This document shows positions 59,500-64,000 of a stretch of 64,000 nt of DNA, piece after piece. Below the pieces are notes generated by a model, which saw only the letters and a list, made by a program, of their open reading frames with translations, did not search any database and was not told where the DNA came from. The stretch covers positions 768,278 to 832,277 of the forward strand of contig VXBP01002343.1 in NCBI GenBank assembly GCA_013400115.1. The letters are read 5' to 3'. The position numbers were made by a program, and so were the translations under genes. Origin of the DNA: Rhinopomastus cyanomelas (Eukaryota > Chordata > Aves > Bucerotiformes > Rhinopomastidae). The number at the start of each line of letters is the position of its first letter. Within the stretch, counting starts at the first letter, position 1.

Positions 59500-62400
59500 G
59501 GCCTCACTCGGCACAGGGGTTTCGACACTGAACTATCCAGAGTGGACAGTAAAATGCTGGGTTTTTTAATTATTCTTTTTAACGGGGAATAGATTGAACC
59601 ACCGAGGACAAAATCTAAATTCAGCACAGCCCAGTGTTGCCAGTGTTAGGTTATAGGGTTAGGAACTTGTGGCAGTTGTGCTACATCAGGGTAGAAAGTG
59701 GGGTTTTTTCTACTCCATCTGTGAAAATATTGAAGCAGTACTTACCCTGTACAAGTCAATAAATCCGTGTCACACCAAAAGCAACAAAAACTGTTTTACA
59801 AACTGATACGTGTTCAGAATTGTTTGCCAGAATGCGGTGGTGTGAAGTTATTCCTAAAACACCAGCGTTTACTCACTGCAAAATCCAAGCACCATGGAGC
59901 CCTGTTCAGTCCTACACGCAGCTTTTAATGTGTTAGCGGTTGGGGTTTCTTCAAAAGTGCGTTACTTTTTGAAGTCTGGGTGTTTCTGTTTGTGCAGAAA
60001 GTAGACTGAGAAGCTTTGAGCTCCTACTGTAACAAAAGTTAAAAGGAAACCAAGTTGAGCTGCTAAGTTGGCAGTCTGGAACGAGTCAATAGTATCTCCT
60101 TTGTCCTGCTGCCTTTCTCTGCTGTGGTGTATCTTTGCTCTATTTCCTCTGCACAACCAAATGAGCATTTTGCACCCCTAGTATGTTTAATAGTTAGACT
60201 TTATAGGTCTCCTGGCTTCTAATTATTCAACTAGTAAAAAACAAATGCATCTGCCTTTCCAGTCGTGACAGCATCAATGACACTACTCCCACTTCTTTAA
60301 TGACGTAGATATTTACACATTTTCTGTTATCTATAATTAATGTGGCAAATTATTCTTGCTTTGTTGTAATAAACCTTCACCAGGGAACAAGTACGCCTTT
60401 TTAAAGTATTCCATCAGCTTCTTTTTACAAAAAAAACCCCACCACCAAATAAAGATTGGGATGGAGACATGAAGGAGATGTAAATAACTCCCCACCCCAC
60501 CCTCATTTACTTGGGGATTCCCTGGGAGTCTCAGAGGGCAAGGAGGTAACATAGCTGGCTTTTACAACAAGATCACAGGTCTTGACACAGGGTCACAGAG
60601 AATCTATGCTTGGCTAGCCCTGTGCTCCAGTTTTGTTTAGCTGGTAGCCAGTCCCTTGAGGGATCAGTGTCAACTTAAGCATGCTAACTTCTACAAGCAG
60701 TGGGCTGGCCAGTGACTGAGAGCTGGAGCTGGCTCCTGGAGGGCTCCCCAGTTCTGCTGGACTTGGTACTCAAGTACTGCTGCCAGGCTGCTTCTGCAGC
60801 CCTAGAGCTTGTTACAGAACAAAATGGAAGCAGCACAAGTATAAAGCAAACCCCAAAACTGTCTGTTTTCTGGGTAGATATATTAGGTTGGTAGATATAT
60901 TAGGTAGATTGGTAAAGCAGCTTGGGCAGGGATGTGGCTTAAGGCTGAAACACAGAAACTGAAGCCAACTCCCATCATTGTGAGCTGTTTCTGGGACACA
61001 CAAGCCCACTTTGCACTCAAATTCTGGCCTTGGGATTAGTATTAGTCATTCTGCAGATCTGTTGCGCTGATGGGCATTATCAACATCCCACACGTAAATG
61101 TATTAGTGTTCAGTGAATAAAACAGGACCACACTTTCTCTGTATTACAGATATGTCTTCATCCAGTAAGGAAGGAGATTTGTATATGCACACACACGTAT
61201 TTGCTCACATTAATAGCACCTTTTAGTTTAACTATGAAAAGGCATAATAGACTAGATCTGGGATACCAGAGTACAAAGAAAAGTGAAATTGTGTTAACTC
61301 ACTGGGAAGCTGAAACCTGTATTCTAATATATAGAGTACATAGGATTTACTTACTTTCATGTTACAGTTACAAAAGCTCTAAATTTATGCCTGCAAATTC
61401 AAGATCGTTTTTGTTTTGTATAAATAAGGCTTGTTTACCATTAATGTATCTAAATTGATTTTCTATTACCTGAATTACATAAATGAGTCCATCCTTTTCC
61501 CTTATCACACTTGAAAAAGATCATCAGTCAGCTTCTGCTGGAGTATTGTGTCTGTGACCATTCTGTATCACTTGGTACCTTGATACTTTTTAATTTTTTC
61601 CAAATCTTAAATTCTGTACTCCACCCCTCACTTCTTTTAAAAATTGCCACCTAATGACAGCAAGCAGTTTTCTCTGGTGACCACAAAGTTGGTTTAACCA
61701 CAAAGGCGTGAGTTGCTATGGCTTTCTTTTAAAACTCTAAACATGGCTCTGCCTTCTCAGTTGTAAAAGGTGTTACTAACTTACATTTGGCAATTTGACT
61801 GATAGAGACAGCAAAGTCTTCTTGGTTCTGCAAGCAGGCCGTTCCAGTGTACCAGCTTCTGCACAGTAGCACTTTAACAAGCAGCAGCCATGCATAACTA
61901 ACAAGACTGCAAGCCCAGTTACTGCTCTTTAGGAAGCACCTACCCAGCTCTTAAGTTATCTGAAATGTCCATTTCATATTGCTGCAGCCATATGAGAAAA
62001 CTATTAACAGCAGGAAAGTGTGGTAGTTACTCACAATGGATAAGATATGGGGGGAAAAGAAGTTTTAAAAAATGGAGCCTGAGGCACAGGAAGAGAGCAG
62101 CACAGCTCCAGCCACTCTTTTATAGCAACTGGTGTTTTACAGAAAGTGGGAAAAGAAAGAAAACTCTCCTTTCCAGCAGCTAGCTGGTGGTGGCATGACC
62201 CTTCTAACTGAAGAGAAATATTTATGCAGGTTTCATTTCTGGTATCAGGAAATGTGAAATATTGTTTCCCCCAGTTCATTCTCTTAAACATGCTTCTAGA
62301 TTCTAGGTCTTACTCTCTAGCTTTATTGACAGAACTGTACTGTCCAACAGGACTAGTTGCTGTTAGTATTTGTACAATTGTATGTAGCAAATAAAAAAGT

Positions 62401-64000
62401 ACATTGTGACTAATATGTATGTACAGATGATGTTAGCCCATCAGGGCATTCTTTAAGATGTGCGTGCCATCTGTACTCAAGATACACATAGCGCAGATTT
62501 AAAAAGTGCTCTCAGCAGGGATCACAGCTATGAATACATTTTTTGTAAAAGATGAGTGGAAATTAGGAAATCACTAGCAGTTCATCAGATGAGAAATACA
62601 CCCGTCAGACTGCACATCAAAGTGCAAAATAAATATGCTGAAAACTAGGCAACGCTGTCCGGCAAAACAGAATATCAAAAACGACAGTACTTTTTCAGGA
62701 TTCTGTTTCTGGCTGAATGTGGTATGTGCACGAACATCCTTTCTTATAAAATAATAAATTTCACAAAGATTCCACTGTATGACAGTGTACTGATTGGCTG
62801 TCACAACTACTGGCTAAATATTACTTTTGGTAGTCTTTCCAAGTTAAATCTATGAACTACTATATCTGAATAATTTTTAAATCCCTACCCACAAGTGAAA
62901 CTCCAACCTGACTTGCACATCGTATATCCTTGTTTGTACAGGTTTGCTTAGTAATATACTCCAGTTCATCAGTTTTACTTTTATTGGTTGGTTAGAGAAA
63001 TATTAGTCTCTTTTGATTTAAAGTTTATTTCATTTTCGTTTCACAACACTAAACAGTGCAATAAACACTGCAGACTAACTAGAAGGAGCTTCACATTAGT
63101 GCAATCACTTCAGTTTCATAACTCCTACAGATTTTTATCCCTTACAAGTAATGATTTACATACCAGCAAGGGAAAATGAAAATGAGGGGGAAGCTCATTA
63201 TAACCCTGTAAGTGTAGTTAGTTTCTTCTGACACAGACTATATTAAACCTGGGCTATATCAGAAGAACTATGAAGACTGGGAGTAAAGGGTCTTTGCTCA
63301 TATGCACAACTAATGCTGTCTTCACTCAACAGTGAAATACAGACCCAAATGGGAAGGAGGATCTGGGCTACCAATCTTTCACCTTCACTCCCCACCCCCA
63401 GCCTTTGAGCTGTAAAGAAAGGATCAGGTTGCACTATTTTAAAAGCTGGTGCAGTAGGCACACTTCCTCAGTACACTGGAGAGCACTGGGGGAAAATCTG
63501 TCTCAGAGGTCCCTGCAGGAGCCCATGCTGCTTCAAAACATCCTGTACTCAGGACTGTGGCTTATCATTGGAGCTGAGCCTTCAGTTAAGTGATGGAAAC
63601 TACCCCTGTAAATGTACAATATTTGTAGGGACATATACAAATATATTATTGAACTAACTTACCTTTGGCACATGGTTTTGAAAACTTCACACTTGATGCA
63701 AGTCATAAAAAACAAACTATCACAATAGCTCAGCACTACAGGTAATGTAGACCTGTAAATAAATGAAAAAAGATATTAAGTGACTTACCATAAATTCCTG
63801 ATCCCACCTAAGTAAACTGGTTAACACCTTAAAGAATACAATTGCCCTCTCTTCCATCCCAACACCTGGGTGAAGATTGTTAGTTATTCTTTACAGACAT
63901 TTCATGTTAAGTCACAGAGCTGATGTTAAGTCTGTATTATGGAAGATGGACAGTGTTCTGGCCAAGGTTTGGCATACAAGTATGTAGCTACATTTTGTTT
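59500..64000. other. AT-rich repeat-free sequence to the right edge
   Basis: GC falls at about 59,550 and no CR1 or other known repeat is seen in 4.5 kb. The interval 62,330-62,560 is AT-rich, non-repetitive and conserved-looking. Small frames (under 90 codons) have no support. If the + strand promoter at 58.1 kb is real, this would be first-intron sequence. Confidence 0.4.

Larger units (their letters stand above)
49500..59500. promoter_or_regulatory. Broad CpG-rich domain, probably several CpG islands
   Basis: GC and CpG density rise sharply relative to both flanks, most clearly at about 50,280-51,260, 53,130-53,900 and 55,700-59,480. Less GC-rich stretches such as 51,330-52,050 separate them. 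CR1 is absent throughout. Vertebrate genes that encode transcription factors or other developmental regulators often carry such multi-kilobase domains. No coding exon was recognised, so the associated gene is unidentified. The internal structure is affected by four Ns and a likely false duplication. Confidence 0.7.

Noticed and set aside
1..64000. CRISPR arrays, operons, prophage or other prokaryotic systems
   Set aside because: The window is vertebrate nuclear DNA with CR1 LINEs. There is no regularly spaced repeat-spacer array and no prokaryotic gene layout.
1..64000. tRNA, rRNA or known microRNA genes
   Set aside because: No tRNA cloverleaf with A/B boxes, rRNA block or familiar microRNA mature sequence was recognised by reading. 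A tRNAscan/Infernal run would be decisive.

Overview
This window looks like bird nuclear DNA. The strongest evidence is about 25 copies of CR1, the dominant avian LINE. Each is 5'-truncated and carries the CR1 3' signature: a conserved block around 'ggactagatgatct' / 'aggtcccttccaa', followed by 8-bp tail repeats such as attctatg, atcctatg or attctgtg. Both orientations and several ages occur. I saw no mammalian SINE or L1. I could not identify the species.

I found no protein-coding gene that I can name or support. The long open frames are CR1 remnants, low-complexity frames in GC-rich DNA, or unsupported frames without recognisable domains. The annotation is therefore mostly repeats and candidate regulatory DNA.

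Layout: 1-45.8 kb is gene-free or intronic sequence littered with CR1 fragments. It also holds a 20-bp AT-rich minisatellite (2.3 kb), several older sauropsid-type repeats (9.9, 23.0, 33.7 and 37.5 kb), a possible antisense solo LTR (30.7-31.4 kb) and an old, decayed CR1 (45.0-45.8 kb). From 45.8 kb to the right end I recognise no CR1. Inside this repeat-poor 18 kb is a broad GC- and CpG-rich domain, about 49.5-59.5 kb. It has a TATA/MEF2-type promoter candidate at 58,135 (+), a plausible noncoding first exon ending at a GTAAGT donor at 58,445, and a cluster of CRE (TGACGTCA) elements at 59.2-59.4 kb. From 59.5 to 64 kb the sequence is AT-rich and resembles a first intron. A transposon-poor stretch around a multi-kilobase CpG domain is typical of developmental or signal-responsive regulatory genes. 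If there is a gene here, its coding exons probably lie beyond the right edge.

The CpG domain is not assembled cleanly. Single Ns sit at 54,942, 56,004, 56,219 and 58,953. A 624-bp segment (55,380-56,003) is repeated with one mismatch at 56,220-56,843, with copy edges exactly at two of those Ns. This is most simply a false duplication from unmerged contigs. I did not find a novel biological system. The best leads are the CpG domain with its candidate promoter and CRE cluster, and the assembly error that affects it.
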